A stretch of DNA of 64,000 bases, from the NCBI GenBank assembly GCA_937982565.1, contig CALJLN010000051.1, positions 1-64,000 of the forward strand. Direction: 5' to 3'. A program made the position numbers and the translations under genes. Under the pieces are notes generated by a model. The model ran no database searches, was not told the DNA's origin, and saw only the letters and a list, made by a program, of their open reading frames with translations. Of this stretch, positions 52,278 through 61,311 are shown in pieces; within the stretch, counting starts at the first letter, position 1, and the number at the start of each line of letters is the position of its first letter. Origin of the DNA: UBA2421 sp002343075. GTDB lineage: Bacteria; Planctomycetota; Phycisphaerae; Tepidisphaerales; Tepidisphaeraceae.

Positions 52278-53711
52278 ATGAAGTATGAATGCGGAATGAT
52301 GAATCATGCGAACGATGGACGCGCGACGTATTGCGCCGCTCATCGTTTAGGGTTCTCTTTTGCCGAAGTCATGTTCGCCGTCGTCATTCTTGGCATCGGG
52401 TTTATCATGGTGGCGGCGGTGTTTCCGGTGGCGATCAAGCAGGGGCAGGCCACCAGCGAAGAATCGTTCGCCGCAGCGGTGGCGCGCAACGGCGCGAACT
52501 ACCTCGCGCCCCTCGGCCAGCGCAACCCGCGCACGCTCGACCCCACCGGCACCCGGGCCGTTGTCCCCATGCTATTCGGCACCGATCTTCTCATCGAAGC
52601 CAACAACGGCGAACTGCCCCCCAAGGCGTCTGCGGTCACCGGCGCGCCGGCGCTGACTGTGCCGGCGCGCGGTTCGCTTACCAGCCGGGGAAAGCTTGTC
52701 GCCGTCGGCGACCCGCGCATCTTCGACGAAAATCCCTATTTCCTCCGAGACATGCAGCGGAACGACATCGCGGGCGATTTTATCGTCCCGACCGATGACC
52801 GCTTTGCCTGGGTGCCGCTCTACCGACGCGATCGGACGTATATCAACCCCACCTCAGGCAATCTGCCGATCGATGATCCGCGCATCACCTACGAAGATGC
52901 TTCGGTGGCACAGATCGTGCTTTTTGGCGTCGAAGTTCGCAACCGAACCCGGTTCAGCAACTCCGGCACTTTCATCGACACGCCGCAGTTTCATGCCAAC
53001 AACCAGGGCAAGCAGTACAACCTGCAGCCGAGACCCGTGGCGGTGCGCATTCAGCCCGAAACAGCATACGGCGGGTTCGATAACTCGACCTACGTCCTCG
53101 AAGTCTTTTCAGTCACTCAGCTTACAACCGGCCAGCAGCGGGGCGGCTACCCCGCCGGGGCCGATTACACGCGCATTCTCAATGCCGCACCCAACGCCAT
53201 GGCCGAGGGAAGCTTCGTGGTGATTTCCGATGACCGCATCATCCGCGCGCCGACCGCTTCCACTCCCAATGCCAAGGTGGCCGGCTCGCTGAATGGCCGC
53301 ATTTTCCGCGTCGGGGCGCAGCGGACTGATCTGGCCAACCCCTCGCCGCCAACGGGCGGATCAACCCTCTGGGATTTATATCCCGGCTACGAATTCAAAC
53401 CCGAAGCCGGCGCCAACGGCGTGTTTAACCTCACCGCCGACGCTACGCAGTTTAAGGATGACATTGTTGCGGTCGGTGTATCGATGACCCCGCCCCCGAG
53501 TTGGTACGGCACCGGCATCATCGGCGCACAACAAACCGCCAGCGCCGTGGAAGTCGAGGGAACCCCTGCAAACCAGGGCGCAGTCGGCCTGATCATCGGC
53601 CGCGGGCTGACCGAGGCCTACATCGCCAACTCCGCCGCTGGCACCACCCCGCAATACGAAGGTCTCCCGATGGACGTAAGTGTGTACACGACAGTGATTA
53701 AGGTGAAATGA
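52278..53711 (+). CDS. PilV/GspI-like pseudopilin
   Basis: 477 residues with prepilin-like signal LGFSFAEVMFAVVILGIGFIM, the GFxxAEVxFAxxILxIG form typical of PilV/GspI. A long beta-rich body follows, with repeated Gly/Asn-rich segments (TPRPVAVRIQ-type strands, NAMAEGSFVVISDDRII). GAGGAAG precedes the ATG and the gene begins 10 bp after its neighbour. The stop overlaps the next start by 4 bp. Confidence 0.8.
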   Translation: MKYECGMMNHANDGRATYCAAHRLGFSFAEVMFAVVILGIGFIMVAAVFPVAIKQGQATSEESFAAAVARNGANYLAPLGQRNPRTLDPTGTRAVVPMLFGTDLLIEANNGELPPKASAVTGAPALTVPARGSLTSRGKLVAVGDPRIFDENPYFLRDMQRNDIAGDFIVPTDDRFAWVPLYRRDRTYINPTSGNLPIDDPRITYEDASVAQIVLFGVEVRNRTRFSNSGTFIDTPQFHANNQGKQYNLQPRPVAVRIQPETAYGGFDNSTYVLEVFSVTQLTTGQQRGGYPAGADYTRILNAAPNAMAEGSFVVISDDRIIRAPTASTPNAKVAGSLNGRIFRVGAQRTDLANPSPPTGGSTLWDLYPGYEFKPEAGANGVFNLTADATQFKDDIVAVGVSMTPPPSWYGTGIIGAQQTASAVEVEGTPANQGAVGLIIGRGLTEAYIANSAAGTTPQYEGLPMDVSVYTTVIKVK

Positions 53712-55450
53712 TGATGAATGCGGAACGGCAAGCGACGAAGCGACAGAGCGACGAAGCGACGAAGGAAAATGCGTGCAGCTTCCTGGCTCGTTCGTTCCCC
53801 GCGTCGTGCCGCAATCCCCGTTCGTTATCGCTTCTTCCCCCCGCTTTCACCCTCGTCGAGCTGATCATCAGCATCGGCCTGGTGCTCATCATCATGCTGG
53901 GCGTCAACTTCGTTTTTAAGATGACCAGCGACACCATCACCGCCGGCCAGGCGCTCAACTCCGCCGTGCGCGATCACCGCGCGGCGCAGGCGGTGCTGCA
54001 GGATGACTTCTCGAAATACGCCCCCGACGGCCCGGCCCTGCTGCTCCGCTCGCAAACCAAGCTCGCGTTTCGCAACCGGGCCGATCAGGATGGCGATAGC
54101 GACGGCGATCCCTCGACAATTGACATCGATGGCGACGGGCTGTTTACCAGCGCCGGCGAAATCGCCCGCCCCGCGCTGCCGCGCCAGCGGAGTTACCGGC
54201 AGGACGTTTTCTCGTACTTCGCAAAGGGCAAATTCCGCAGAGCCACCGGCGGAGACGTAGGGAGAAACAGTATCTCCCCCGGCGATCCCACTCGCGATCC
54301 CGATGCACCTTTGGTTTCGGATATGTCAGCCAATGAGGCGTGGATCTGGTACGGGCATTTGGTGCTGCCGAACAATGACGGGCTTTTTTACCTGAGTGGG
54401 ACAGCCGGCCCCAAAACCAAGCCCGGCGACGGCAACGCGACTTCAAACCCGAACAACTTCTTCGCCTCGCAATGGACGCTGGGAAGGCTGGCCCACTTGC
54501 TGGTCGAACCGTACGACGACGGAAACGCGGCAAATGGGGCTGCAGACGTAGTCCTTGATAAGTACACGGGCAGCGCGCAACAGGTTTTCATCGGACGCGA
54601 TCCCACCGAACCTCTAAACAGTGTCAGTGGCTCGCCACTTACCCCTGCTTCCTCGGCTTACTACCAGAAGCAGGCGGGCGCGACGGTGTCCCGACCGTCT
54701 GCCGCTTTGCCAATCCAGTTACGAGATTCCAGATATGACTTGGTGGGAACCAGTATCTCCGGATATCGAGCAATTCTGAATCAAGTTCTGGCAAATGTCG
54801 CCAACCCGCTCACTTACGACTGGTACAGTCGAATGATGCTCAGCGAGCGCTTCGAAACCAACCCCGCCCTCGTCCGACCAGTCAAGGCGGGGACGGTGGC
54901 GGCGCAGGCGCCAATTTTTATGCAGAACTGCACCCAGTTTATCGTCGAATACGCTGGCGATTTTCTTGCGCAGGACAACAATCCGGTTTCTTCGACGTAC
55001 GGCGATATCACCGGAGCGTTCAACGCCAGCATTCCAAGCACCGATGGCGAGGTCGATTTTGTCGTGCTCAACCGTGGCACGCCCGCCCAGCGGAAGGTGA
55101 CACGCTGGTATGGCCTGCCCCGCGATACCAACGGCGATGCATCCGTGCCCCGGCCTCTCGCGGCAGCCAACGCCAACAACTGCCCCGATGTGCTGCCGCT
55201 GCGCGACCTGCTCACCCTCGGCGGGGGCGGGCCGGCTACGTTTGAGAAAGACGTAAATACGGATCTTCCTACCCAGCCGAATTACGCCACCGGGATGACC
55301 TTCGGCCATAGCTACACCTGCGCCTGGGGCCCGAGTGATAACAACCGCCCGAGGCTCATTCGGCTGGTTGTCACCACCGACGAGCCTGCCGGCCGGCTTC
55401 CCGACGGACAAACCTACGAATACGTCTTCGCCCTCCCCCCGGCGGAGTGA
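53708..55450 (+). CDS. PilW/GspJ-like pseudopilin
   Basis: 580 residues with prepilin signal PPAFTLVELIISIGLVLIIM after an unusually long leader of about 45 residues, partly encoded by GCGACGAA repeats (RQATKRQSDEATKEN). The downstream AVRDHRAAQAVLQDDFSKYA is typical of GspJ/PilW, whose helix is followed by a 'DLRxA' region. A Gly/Asp-rich segment (DQDGDSDGDPSTIDIDGDGL) looks like a calcium-binding loop. Last prepilin-like gene of the run. Confidence 0.8.
   Translation: MMMNAERQATKRQSDEATKENACSFLARSFPASCRNPRSLSLLPPAFTLVELIISIGLVLIIMLGVNFVFKMTSDTITAGQALNSAVRDHRAAQAVLQDDFSKYAPDGPALLLRSQTKLAFRNRADQDGDSDGDPSTIDIDGDGLFTSAGEIARPALPRQRSYRQDVFSYFAKGKFRRATGGDVGRNSISPGDPTRDPDAPLVSDMSANEAWIWYGHLVLPNNDGLFYLSGTAGPKTKPGDGNATSNPNNFFASQWTLGRLAHLLVEPYDDGNAANGAADVVLDKYTGSAQQVFIGRDPTEPLNSVSGSPLTPASSAYYQKQAGATVSRPSAALPIQLRDSRYDLVGTSISGYRAILNQVLANVANPLTYDWYSRMMLSERFETNPALVRPVKAGTVAAQAPIFMQNCTQFIVEYAGDFLAQDNNPVSSTYGDITGAFNASIPSTDGEVDFVVLNRGTPAQRKVTRWYGLPRDTNGDASVPRPLAAANANNCPDVLPLRDLLTLGGGGPATFEKDVNTDLPTQPNYATGMTFGHSYTCAWGPSDNNRPRLIRLVVTTDEPAGRLPDGQTYEYVFALPPAE
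53732..53764. repeat. GCGACGAA octamer repeat in a pseudopilin leader
   Basis: Four near-tandem units (GCGACGAA, GCGACAGA, GCGACGAA, GCGACGAA) in the first codons of the GspJ-like gene, the same position as in the GspH-like gene. Confidence 0.65.
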
Positions 55451-55572
55451 TCGCGCGATGTTTGCGTACCGTGCACATGCCCCGGTGCCGGCGGTCCGCG
55501 GCGCAGACATCGCTTCGCAGCCGACGCGCACGGGAATGCGTTTTACGCGCTTTTGTTGTATAATCGCTCGTG

Positions 55573-56166
55573 ATGCCCAGCCCAGCCGTCGTCAAAACCG
55601 CGCGAAAGATGCTCGAATCACCTTTGGATTTTGAAGGGTTCCTCAGCAAGCTTTCCCCCAAAGACCGCACCAACGCCGAACGCCGCGCCGCGACGATCGA
55701 TACCGAGGCCGGCGAGCCCCGCGCCAGCCTCTGGCGCCGCCTGGCCGCAACGCTCACCACGCTGGCGCCGGTGTGCAAGCTCGTCGGCAAGCAGACGATC
55801 CAGTTTTACATTCCCGACGGCAAATACCGCATGCAGGTCTTCGCACTGGAAGATCTGCAGGACGGCACCATCACCGTCTACTGCCCCAACAAGCTCGCCG
55901 AGGCCGTCGAAGCCGGCATCCTCAAGCCCGACACCTCGCAGCCGCACATGCACACGATCAAGAGCGCCAAGCAGCCGATCTATGTGGAAGCCATCGACGG
56001 CAACACCACCAACCCGCCCGACCACGTGAAAGACCTGGTCGGCTGGAACCGCAAAGCCCTGAAAATCATGCTGCCACAAAACGCATCGCCGGAACAAACC
56101 GAAACCGCAGAACTACTCTGCGCCATCGCCGCGGCGGGGTTTGTGAAGGCTGAGGCGGGGAAGTAG
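55573..56166 (+). CDS. Conserved hypothetical protein
   Basis: A 197-residue soluble protein: helical N-terminus (VVKTARKMLESPLDFEGFLS), a central beta region (TIQFYIPDGKYRMQVFALED, GTITVYCPNKLAEAVEAGIL) and a C-terminal helix. No signal peptide or membrane helix. I recognise no family or catalytic motif. It lies 120 bp after the pseudopilin run and ends 27 bp before a convergent gene. Confidence 0.7.
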   Translation: MPSPAVVKTARKMLESPLDFEGFLSKLSPKDRTNAERRAATIDTEAGEPRASLWRRLAATLTTLAPVCKLVGKQTIQFYIPDGKYRMQVFALEDLQDGTITVYCPNKLAEAVEAGILKPDTSQPHMHTIKSAKQPIYVEAIDGNTTNPPDHVKDLVGWNRKALKIMLPQNASPEQTETAELLCAIAAAGFVKAEAGK

Positions 56167-56193
56167 TCAGAATCGCGGCGATGAAGCTCCAAC

Positions 56194-56667
56194 CTACAGC
56201 ATCCGCCCCAGCGCGATAAACCCGCCCAGCGCCGCGATGTGGGTTGCCCAGATTCCCGCCACCCACCACCACTGATTTGCTCTCGGCTGCGCAAGAAACG
56301 CGGCCCGCTTGCGGGCGAGGATGATCGCAAAAATCCCGCTCAGCCAGCCGAAACTGTCGACCGCGGCGATGATCGTCCAGGTCGAGCCGAGCATGATCAG
56401 GTGCACCGCGATCAGAATAAACACGAAAAACGCCGCAATCCCCGAGAAAAAGCCCGGCGCCAGCGCCGCCAGCAGCAAATCGAGACGCAGGCGGGTCGTG
56501 CCGACCGTCAGCACCAGTGCCTGCCCACATTCCGGGCAAACCGGACGAGTCAGTGCCTTGAGGTTGTAGCCGCACAGCGGGCAGTCGGCGTCGTGCGTTT
56601 GCAAAAACTCCAGCAGCAGGGAGTCGGCGCGGCTTAAAATTTCATCGCCCGCGGGCTTCGATGTCAT
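56194..56667 (-). CDS. Zinc-ribbon membrane protein
   Basis: A 157-residue protein with an N-terminal zinc ribbon (CPLCGYNLKALTRPVCPECG, about 29-48) followed by four hydrophobic helices. The CPxCGYxL...CPECG ribbon plus a small helical bundle is a frequent planctomycete arrangement with unknown function. The gene ends close to the convergent hypothetical gene. Confidence 0.8.
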   Translation of the reverse strand: MTSKPAGDEILSRADSLLLEFLQTHDADCPLCGYNLKALTRPVCPECGQALVLTVGTTRLRLDLLLAALAPGFFSGIAAFFVFILIAVHLIMLGSTWTIIAAVDSFGWLSGIFAIILARKRAAFLAQPRANQWWWVAGIWATHIAALGGFIALGRML

Positions 56668-56709
56668 GTTGCTTCCGTTTCTTCGAGACGCCGAGGGACC
56701 GATCTCGCA

Positions 56710-57759
56710 TTACAGTTCATCGGCAAACATCCCCGCCGTCTCATCCCACCCGACGCATGCATCGGTCACGCTTTGGCCGTAAACCAGTTTGCTCAGGTCG
56801 GCGGGGATATCCTGCCGGCCGGCGACGAGGTTGCTTTCGAGCATCACGCCAATGATCGGGCAGCCGGGCGACCGCCGCTGTTCGAGCACGCTTCGCCAGA
56901 CCGCCATCTGATTTTCATGCTTTTTGCTCGAGTTGGCATGCGAGCAATCGATCATCAGCCGCAACGGCAGCGACGCGCGCTCGAGCAGCGCCGATGCGCC
57001 GGCGACGGTTTCCATGTCGAAGTTGGGCCGGCCCTGCCCGCCGCGCAGAATGATGTGCCCGTCGGGGTTGCCGCGGGTCTTGACCACGGCCACGCGGCCT
57101 TCATCATCGATGCCCAGAAAATGGTGCGCACTCTGCGCGCTCTTAAACGCATCGACCGCGATCTGCAGATTGCCGTCTGTCGAGTTCTTATATCCCACCG
57201 GCATCGATAGCCCGCTGGCCATTTGCCGGTGGGTTTGGCTTTCAGTGGTGCGCGCGCCGATCGCGGCCCAGCTAATCAGATCATCGATGTACTGCGGAAT
57301 GACAGGGTCGAGCAGTTCTGTGGCGCAGGGCAGGCCGATCTCGTTGATGTCGCGCAGCAGCGAGCGCGCCATGCGCAGGCCGTGCTCCATATCGAAGGTG
57401 CCGTTCAGGTGCGGATCATTGATCAAACCCTTCCAGCCGACGGTGGTGCGGGGCTTTTCAAAGTAAACGCGCATGACGATGAGAAACCGCTCGCTGACGG
57501 CGGCGCTCAACTCGGCCAGCCGCCGGGCATATTCGCGCGCCGCGGCGACATCATGTACGCTGCACGGCCCAACGACGACGAGCAGCCGGGGGTCTTCCCC
57601 GCGCAGTACCCGCCGAATCGCTTCGCGCCCGCGCACAACAGTTTCATTGGCCGCCGGCGTCATCGGCAGTTCACCGGTTAACACCCGCGGCGCAATGATG
57701 GCGCGCGTGTCGGCGATGTTCAGGTTATCAGTCGGCGCGAGCGAGGGGTTCGAGGTCAT
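56710..57759 (-). CDS. 3-deoxy-7-phosphoheptulonate synthase, type I
   Basis: A 349-residue DAHP synthase of the AroF/G/H type. It condenses phosphoenolpyruvate and erythrose 4-phosphate in the first step of the shikimate pathway. Motifs: LVVVGPCSVHD, FEKPRTTVGWKGLINDP, GARTTESQTHRQMASGLSMP, VGYKNSTDGNLQIAVDAFKS, LRGGQGRPNF and MIDCSHANSSK. Feedback specificity (Phe, Tyr or Trp) cannot be read with confidence. The start at MTSNPSLAPTDN matches the family length; the open frame to 57,864 adds a non-family extension. Confidence 0.95.
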   Translation of the reverse strand: MTSNPSLAPTDNLNIADTRAIIAPRVLTGELPMTPAANETVVRGREAIRRVLRGEDPRLLVVVGPCSVHDVAAAREYARRLAELSAAVSERFLIVMRVYFEKPRTTVGWKGLINDPHLNGTFDMEHGLRMARSLLRDINEIGLPCATELLDPVIPQYIDDLISWAAIGARTTESQTHRQMASGLSMPVGYKNSTDGNLQIAVDAFKSAQSAHHFLGIDDEGRVAVVKTRGNPDGHIILRGGQGRPNFDMETVAGASALLERASLPLRLMIDCSHANSSKKHENQMAVWRSVLEQRRSPGCPIIGVMLESNLVAGRQDIPADLSKLVYGQSVTDACVGWDETAGMFADEL

Positions 57760-57959
57760 GGGACGGAAGACGATAGCGGAAAGGGGGGCAAGGAAGAAGT
57801 TGGAAAAGCGGCTCGTCAGAGCCGGTGAGAACGCGATTGCAAGCATGCCGGCGGACGCCTGCAAGAGAGTCGCAATTGCGGCGAAGTCTTGCCCGCTCAG
57901 ATACCAGTTTCATACTAAATCGTACCAAACTAGTAGTTGAGGCTTCTGCGTGAGCGGAG

Positions 57960-59363
57960 TCACACCCCCAACACCTCATACACCCGCGAGTTGCTGTACC
58001 CCGCGACCACGCCGCCGCCGGCGACGTGGATGTTGGTGCCTACCGCGATCGGATAAATGCCGTGGCGGGGGGTGAGCATGTCGGGGCCTCTGCGGAAGGC
58101 GCCGGTGGTGGGGTTGAAGTGGTCGACACGGCCGATGGGTGCGGTTGCGGTTTCGCCGCCGATCAGGGCGAACTCGCCGTTCACAAATGGCGCCTTGACT
58201 GTCCCGCCGCGGCCGATGGGCAGGCTTTGCGATAGCGTGCTCCAACTGTTGGTCGATGGGGTATAGACCAGGATATCGCTGCGGCCATTTTCGGGGTTAT
58301 CGCCGGTGACGCGCCCGCCGAAGACATACATGCGCGTGCCGTCGGTGCCGGTGGGGGCGCTGTTTCTGCCCACGCCGGGCAGGCTGGCGATGCTGGTCCA
58401 GGAATTGGTTGACGGGTTGTAGCGCGCGGCGCGATTGGTGGTGACATTGCCTTCGGTGATTCCGCCGGCGAAGTAGATCTGTCCGCCGATGAGCGCACTC
58501 TGGCCTGCAGCGCTCTTCCACGGAATGGGCGCGCCCAGGCTCCATCGGTTGGCCGACGGGTCGTAGATCTGCACATAATTGTAAAAGTTACGAACGCCGT
58601 TGATGTAGCGAATGCCCCCGAAGACATACAGCTTGCCGTTAAACACCTCTGCCACCTGGTCTTTGGCGCGATACTGCCGGGCTGCGAGGTTACTGCTCCA
58701 CTTCTTGGTGGAAAGATCGTAGGAGAGCGTCGCGCCGCTGCCATCGCCGATGATGTAGAGCTTGTTGCCGATCTGCCCCCCGGCCACTTCGCCGAGGGCG
58801 ATGGGCAATTCGGGGCCGCGCGTCCACCCCGATTGCACCGGCGGCGGTTGGGGAGTGGGATTTTCTATCTGGCGAATCTCGGCAAACGCAAGCTTGTTAT
58901 TCACAGCACCGGAGGCGTTGCTGATGCTTAGCCGGCCGTCGGTGACATTCACGGTGACGGTTCGATCGACAAATCGCGCCGCGCTCGTCGGCGCCGCGTT
59001 GATTGCGAGCGTGCTCTCGACATTGATCTTAAAATTGCTGTCAAAGAATGATGCGTCCCCGGCCACGAGGCGCACGCTGTATTGCCCGTTGGGCACGGCG
59101 ATTTCCCATCGCACGCTGCCGTTGCGCTGCATGTGATTGAAGGTGTCGAAACGTTGATCGGAATGGACGTTTCGGTCGCGGGCGTTGGTTCGATTGTCGG
59201 CCGACCAGCCGTACACCATGCCGTTGGCGCGCGTGCCATACGCCGCACCCGTATCCACCCGATAGCCGCCCGGCGGGGTTACGCCGTCGGGTTGGAAGTT
59301 GATGTTCGAGCTAAATGCCAGCAGTTGGCGGTGTTCGAGGTTTTCAACAAAGGTGTTACGCAT
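57960..59363 (-). CDS. LEPR-XLL protein with Kelch repeats
   Basis: A 467-residue exported protein. ENLEHRQLLA at residues 8-17 is the LEPR-XLL motif. A malectin-like beta domain follows (about 18-165: FSSNINFQPDGVTPPGGYRV, VRWEIAVPNGQYSVRLVAGD). The C-terminal half is a Kelch beta-propeller with six units such as LYVFGGIRYINGVRNFYNYV and MYVFGGRVTGDN. No catalytic motif. Likely surface-attached carbohydrate- or protein-binding protein. First of a same-strand group of three LEPR-XLL proteins (57.9-63.1 kb). Confidence 0.88.
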   Translation of the reverse strand: MRNTFVENLEHRQLLAFSSNINFQPDGVTPPGGYRVDTGAAYGTRANGMVYGWSADNRTNARDRNVHSDQRFDTFNHMQRNGSVRWEIAVPNGQYSVRLVAGDASFFDSNFKINVESTLAINAAPTSAARFVDRTVTVNVTDGRLSISNASGAVNNKLAFAEIRQIENPTPQPPPVQSGWTRGPELPIALGEVAGGQIGNKLYIIGDGSGATLSYDLSTKKWSSNLAARQYRAKDQVAEVFNGKLYVFGGIRYINGVRNFYNYVQIYDPSANRWSLGAPIPWKSAAGQSALIGGQIYFAGGITEGNVTTNRAARYNPSTNSWTSIASLPGVGRNSAPTGTDGTRMYVFGGRVTGDNPENGRSDILVYTPSTNSWSTLSQSLPIGRGGTVKAPFVNGEFALIGGETATAPIGRVDHFNPTTGAFRRGPDMLTPRHGIYPIAVGTNIHVAGGGVVAGYSNSRVYEVLGV

Positions 59364-59680
59364 GACCGGGCCTCTACAACAAAAAAGCCAGAAACCGATG
59401 AACCAAAATAAACGATGGGCAAAGCCCGGGGGTTAGACCGTCACGCGCCGAAGGGCGATCGGGAACTACTTTCCCGCAAATTATATCACGCAAACGGCGC
59501 CCGCGGGCTGGAATCCAGTCGTTTATCGCCGATTTTTTCCTGTCTAGAATCGGCCGGCCCGCCCGTCAGCGCAGCCGTCAACCCCATTAAATGCCCCAAA
59601 ACCCTCGACCGGAGCCGCCGTACCCGAGGCCAGCGCCCCCCACACCCGCAGCGGGTCGGCGTGCGGCGTCTGCGCCGGCT
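59364..59680. other. Intergenic region without a supported gene
   Basis: 317 bp between the Kelch and RTX genes. Pro/Arg-rich frames here have no credible start or product. The distal part holds the promoter region of the Kelch gene; no clear elements are seen. Confidence 0.4.
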
Positions 59681-61129
59681 TTACGGCAGAATGTCAAACT
59701 CGAAGACGCCTTGCGTCTCTTTTGTGTTGTCCGGTCGATCGATCTGGAAAGTCAGCCGGTAGGGCCGCACATCGAGGTTTGGGTTGTCCTGACGCGACCG
59801 GAAGTCGGTCTGTCCGGCTCGAAAAGCCGGATCGGAAAAGCCAAAGCCGTCTTCGCTGGCCGGCTGCAGGTCGGCTCGGTTGTAGGTGTCTCGACCACTC
59901 CCGCCGACGATTCGATCGAAGCCTTCGTGGCCGTTGAGGTAGTCGTTACCAGCCCCGCCGTCGAGGCTGTCGTTTCCGTACTGGCCGAGCAGGATGTCCG
60001 ATCCGTCGTTTCCATTCAGTTGGTCATCGCCGCTCTCGCCCCAGAGGTAATCATTTCCCGGCCCGCCGTAGATTCGGTCGTGGGAAATTTCTGAATCGTT
60101 GGGCTGGCTTCTGCCGTTGATAAAGCCCTGATCGCCCTTGAGGGTATCGTCGCCCTCTTCGCCGTAGATTGTGTCATTGCCGATTCCGCCGTGCACACTG
60201 TCGTTGCCCGGCCCGGCGAAGATCGAATCGTCGCTGGTGCCTCCGTCGATGCTGTCATCCCCGGCCCCTCCGAAGATGCGATCGACCTGGTTTGATCCGA
60301 CGATGGTGTCGTTTCCATCCCCGCCGTTGGCGAGGTTGAGAATCAGGCCCGAGGAGAAAGCGCCGAGGTTGATGACGTCGTTGCCGTTGCCTCCCTCGAT
60401 GGTGTCGGCATCAGCCCCGCCATCGAGCGAGTCATTGCCGTTGCCGCCGGTGATGGAATCAATGCCCGGTCCCGAACTGACGGTATCGTTTCCCCCACCC
60501 CCGCCGATGGTGTCGGCACCTTCGAGCGAGGTGATGCTGTCGTTGCCGTTGCCACCCTCGACAAAATTGTTGCCCCCGCCGGCGACAATCGTATCGCGCG
60601 CGTCGCTGCCGAAGATGGTATCGTTGCCGTCAAAGTTAAACCGGGTACCAAACTGATCGACCTGTGCCTCTGCCGGGTTGACGTTGTCGCCGAAAATCAG
60701 CACGCGCCGGTTGTTCAGAAACTCAACCGGACCGGAAACCGTAATGCGATCGGCACCCCGCTGCGGGAAAAACCGGGGATCATCAAACCCGCCGTCGCCG
60801 ATGATGGTGATGCGCTTCACATCGCGCAGCCGAACGGCCCGCGAACGGTCATTCACGGTGACCATGATCCGGTTGGCCCCATCAATATTCTGCACACTGA
60901 CATCAATGCGATCGCTCGTGTTCGGCGCAAAAACCTCGAGGGTGCCGCGCAGCCCGAGCACCAGCCGGGGCGTTGGAATCTGCGTAAACTCAAAATCGGT
61001 GATGGGCCGTTCGTTGACCGGATTCAGCGGAATCGTCAGCCCCGAGAGCAGGCAACGGTTTTCCAACGGCTGGACGATGTGTGACCCAGATCGCACAGTT
61101 GAGTCAGCAGATTTCTTTCTTCGCTTCAT
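59681..61129 (-). CDS. LEPR-XLL protein with RTX (hemolysin-type calcium-binding) repeats
   Basis: A 482-residue protein. Basic N-terminus and PLENRCLLSG motif (about 24-33), a beta region, then about a dozen RTX nonapeptide units (GGxGxDxLx), for example FDGNDTIFGSDARDTIVAGG, GGNGNDSITSLEGADTIGGG and GGAGNDYLNGHEGFDRIVGG. RTX repeats form calcium-bound beta rolls in secreted proteins. A C-terminal piece without repeats follows (SDPAFRAGQTDFRSRQDN). The start at MKRRKKSADS is chosen; the frame is open further upstream. Confidence 0.88.
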   Translation of the reverse strand: MKRRKKSADSTVRSGSHIVQPLENRCLLSGLTIPLNPVNERPITDFEFTQIPTPRLVLGLRGTLEVFAPNTSDRIDVSVQNIDGANRIMVTVNDRSRAVRLRDVKRITIIGDGGFDDPRFFPQRGADRITVSGPVEFLNNRRVLIFGDNVNPAEAQVDQFGTRFNFDGNDTIFGSDARDTIVAGGGNNFVEGGNGNDSITSLEGADTIGGGGGNDTVSSGPGIDSITGGNGNDSLDGGADADTIEGGNGNDVINLGAFSSGLILNLANGGDGNDTIVGSNQVDRIFGGAGDDSIDGGTSDDSIFAGPGNDSVHGGIGNDTIYGEEGDDTLKGDQGFINGRSQPNDSEISHDRIYGGPGNDYLWGESGDDQLNGNDGSDILLGQYGNDSLDGGAGNDYLNGHEGFDRIVGGSGRDTYNRADLQPASEDGFGFSDPAFRAGQTDFRSRQDNPNLDVRPYRLTFQIDRPDNTKETQGVFEFDILP

Positions 61130-61311
61130 TCGTGACGGCTCCCAAAAATGCATTGCGCCGCAAGCATATCGCACGGGGCAACGGACGCAAAAACAGAGAC
61201 GCCGGGCACGGTTAGAAAATTCCGTGCGAGCGAGGGAGCGAATTGGCTCTTCGGGCCGTGTCGTCAGGAGCCGCAGACGACAGAAAACCGTCAACAGAAA
61301 CCATCAATGGC

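Noticed and set aside
49512..53764. CRISPR-like reading of the octamer repeats
   Set aside because: Units are 8 bp with almost no spacers and lie inside coding sequence; no cas genes in the window.
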